Positions 44,688-45,156 of a stretch of DNA of 45,156 bases are shown piece after piece. The translations under genes and the position numbers were made by a program. Source of the stretch: Lachnotalea glycerini (GTDB lineage: Bacteria; Bacillota; Clostridia; Lachnospirales; Lachnospiraceae); the NCBI RefSeq assembly GCF_003201285.1, contig NZ_QICS01000021.1:1-45156 (forward strand), in the 5' to 3' direction. Under the pieces are notes generated by a model. The model saw nothing but the letters and a program-made list of their open reading frames with translations. It was not told where the DNA came from and searched no databases. Within the stretch, counting starts at the first letter, position 1; each line of letters starts with the position of its first letter.

Positions 44688-44952
44688 TCCACGCAGCTGG
44701 GGAGTTAGCGGTGCCCTGTACCTGCAATCCGCTACAGCAGGAGTGATGCTTTGCCTAGGGTATTCTATTGTAGAGCAGCCCTATATAAGTGATGTTGACG
44801 CTTGGGTCTTACGCAACAAAAATCTATGAACCGTGTCAGGTCAGGAATGAAGCAGCACTAAGTAGAACCTTTTGTGTGCCGTAAGGCTGCCTGAGCCGAG
44901 TTAACTGTATAGGTAACGTCTATGGTAGATATTCAAAGTGAGGCGCGTGGAT
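44688..44952 (+). ncRNA. ffs: Signal recognition particle RNA, large bacterial type
   Basis: An RNA of about 265 nt with the long Bacillus-type SRP form including an Alu domain. The closing stem TCCACGC/GCGTGGA pairs the ends (44688-44694 with 44945-44951). The 5' part holds GCGGTGCCCTGTACCTGCAA, typical of the Alu half. The helix 8 region GTCAGGTCAGGAATGAAGCA carries the GGAA tetraloop (44844-44847) that binds Ffh. Here the loop is closed by A-U (44843/44848) where C-G is usual. Functions with Ffh in membrane targeting. Confidence 0.93.
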
Positions 44953-44981
44953 TAAAATAAATTAAAAATATAAGTAAAGAG

Positions 44982-45011
44982 GTCGTTGCGAAGCAACGGC
45001 TTTATTATTTT
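44982..45011 (+). terminator. Terminator of the SRP RNA gene
   Basis: An 8-bp stem GTCGTTGC/GCAACGGC (44982-44989 with 44993-45000, one U-G) with a GAA loop, followed by TTTATTATTTT. Confidence 0.88.
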
Positions 45012-45019
45012 ATAGGAGC

Positions 45020-45156
45020 GTGTCCAGCGAAGCTGGACCACACCAGTCGGTGCAAGTCCGATTATGGTAATCGCCAGTGAGCCATATAGTCAAACTCGGT
45101 GCGTTGTAGTAATGCAGGGTGCTAAGCGAGTGGGTAATGTAACTTCGAAAGAGGTG
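45020..45156 (+). mobile_element. Probable 5' end of a group II intron (partial)
   Basis: After the SRP terminator the sequence becomes GC-richer and RNA-like. A 7-bp hairpin GTCCAGC-GAA-GCTGGAC comes first. The tract CCAGTCGGTGCAAGTCCGA follows (45043-45061), a pattern I know from domain I of bacterial group II introns. The remaining bases (GGTAATCGCCAGTGAGCC, GGGTGCTAAGCG) fit the same kind of structured RNA. The exact 5' splice site is unsure (GTGTCC at 45020 is one option) and the intron-encoded protein would lie beyond the window. Confidence 0.5.

Overview
The window is about 45 kb of low-GC DNA, roughly one third G+C by eye. It looks like the chromosome of a spore-forming, anaerobic member of the Clostridia, most likely Lachnospirales/Lachnospiraceae. 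The reasons are the spmA/spmB pair, a methionine T-box leader, a long Bacillus-type SRP RNA, an anaerobic NrdG activase, and a DUF6128-like protein known to me only from that group. I cannot name the genus.

Layout: (1) 1-985: 3' end of a 23S rRNA gene, then seven tRNAs (Asp, Val, Thr, Tyr, initiator Met, Phe, Lys) and a terminator. No 5S gene lies between them, and none of the tRNAs encodes its CCA end. (2) 1.0-7.3 kb: a housekeeping run (Orn/Lys/Arg decarboxylase, guanylate-kinase-like protein, yaaR, holB, ricT, trmN6, rsmI). It continues into a two-component system and a membrane-anchored alpha/beta hydrolase at 7.3-11 kb. (3) 11-18.6 kb: accessory genes: GNAT acetyltransferase, MATE exporter with a divergent MerR regulator, a short FtsH-type protease, a family 2 glycosyltransferase, and spmA/spmB. 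(4) 18.6-33.7 kb: a carbohydrate locus. A divergent AraC regulator fused to a GH39 domain faces a ROK kinase. After that come an L-ribulose-5-P/L-xylulose-5-P 3-epimerase, a cytoplasmic beta-propeller protein, a four-gene CUT2-type sugar ABC transporter, an amidohydrolase, a 2-hydroxyacid dehydrogenase, an FGGY kinase and a convergent GntR repressor. Most of the genes from 22.7 kb onward overlap by ATGA, so they are probably co-translated. (5) 33.8-36.1 kb: a FabT-like MarR regulator and a DUF885 peptidase-like lipoprotein or membrane protein. (6) 36.2-44.6 kb: housekeeping again: T-box-metG, tatD, rsmA (ksgA), an HD-GYP phosphodiesterase, a DUF6128-like protein, a GNAT, nrdG and tadA. (7) 44.6-45.0 kb: SRP RNA with a textbook promoter and terminator. 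(8) 45.0 kb to the end: probable 5' part of a group II intron, cut by the window edge.

The housekeeping pieces match an order known from the Bacillus subtilis origin-proximal region (rrn - yaaO - tmk - yaaR - holB - yaaT - yabB - yabC - metS - yabD - ksgA; yaaJ - scr). Here the rsmI-metG junction is opened by about 29 kb of accessory genes.

The parts most worth following up are: the sugar locus, which has the 3-epimerase and the kinase of an L-xylulose/ascorbate-type route but lacks a decarboxylase and a 4-epimerase and adds unusual partners; the AraC-GH39 fusion; a 21-codon leader ORF coupled to the first permease; a MerR-type 19-bp-spacer promoter in front of the MATE exporter; and a second T-box-like core plus a long hairpin between the metG T-box and the metG start.
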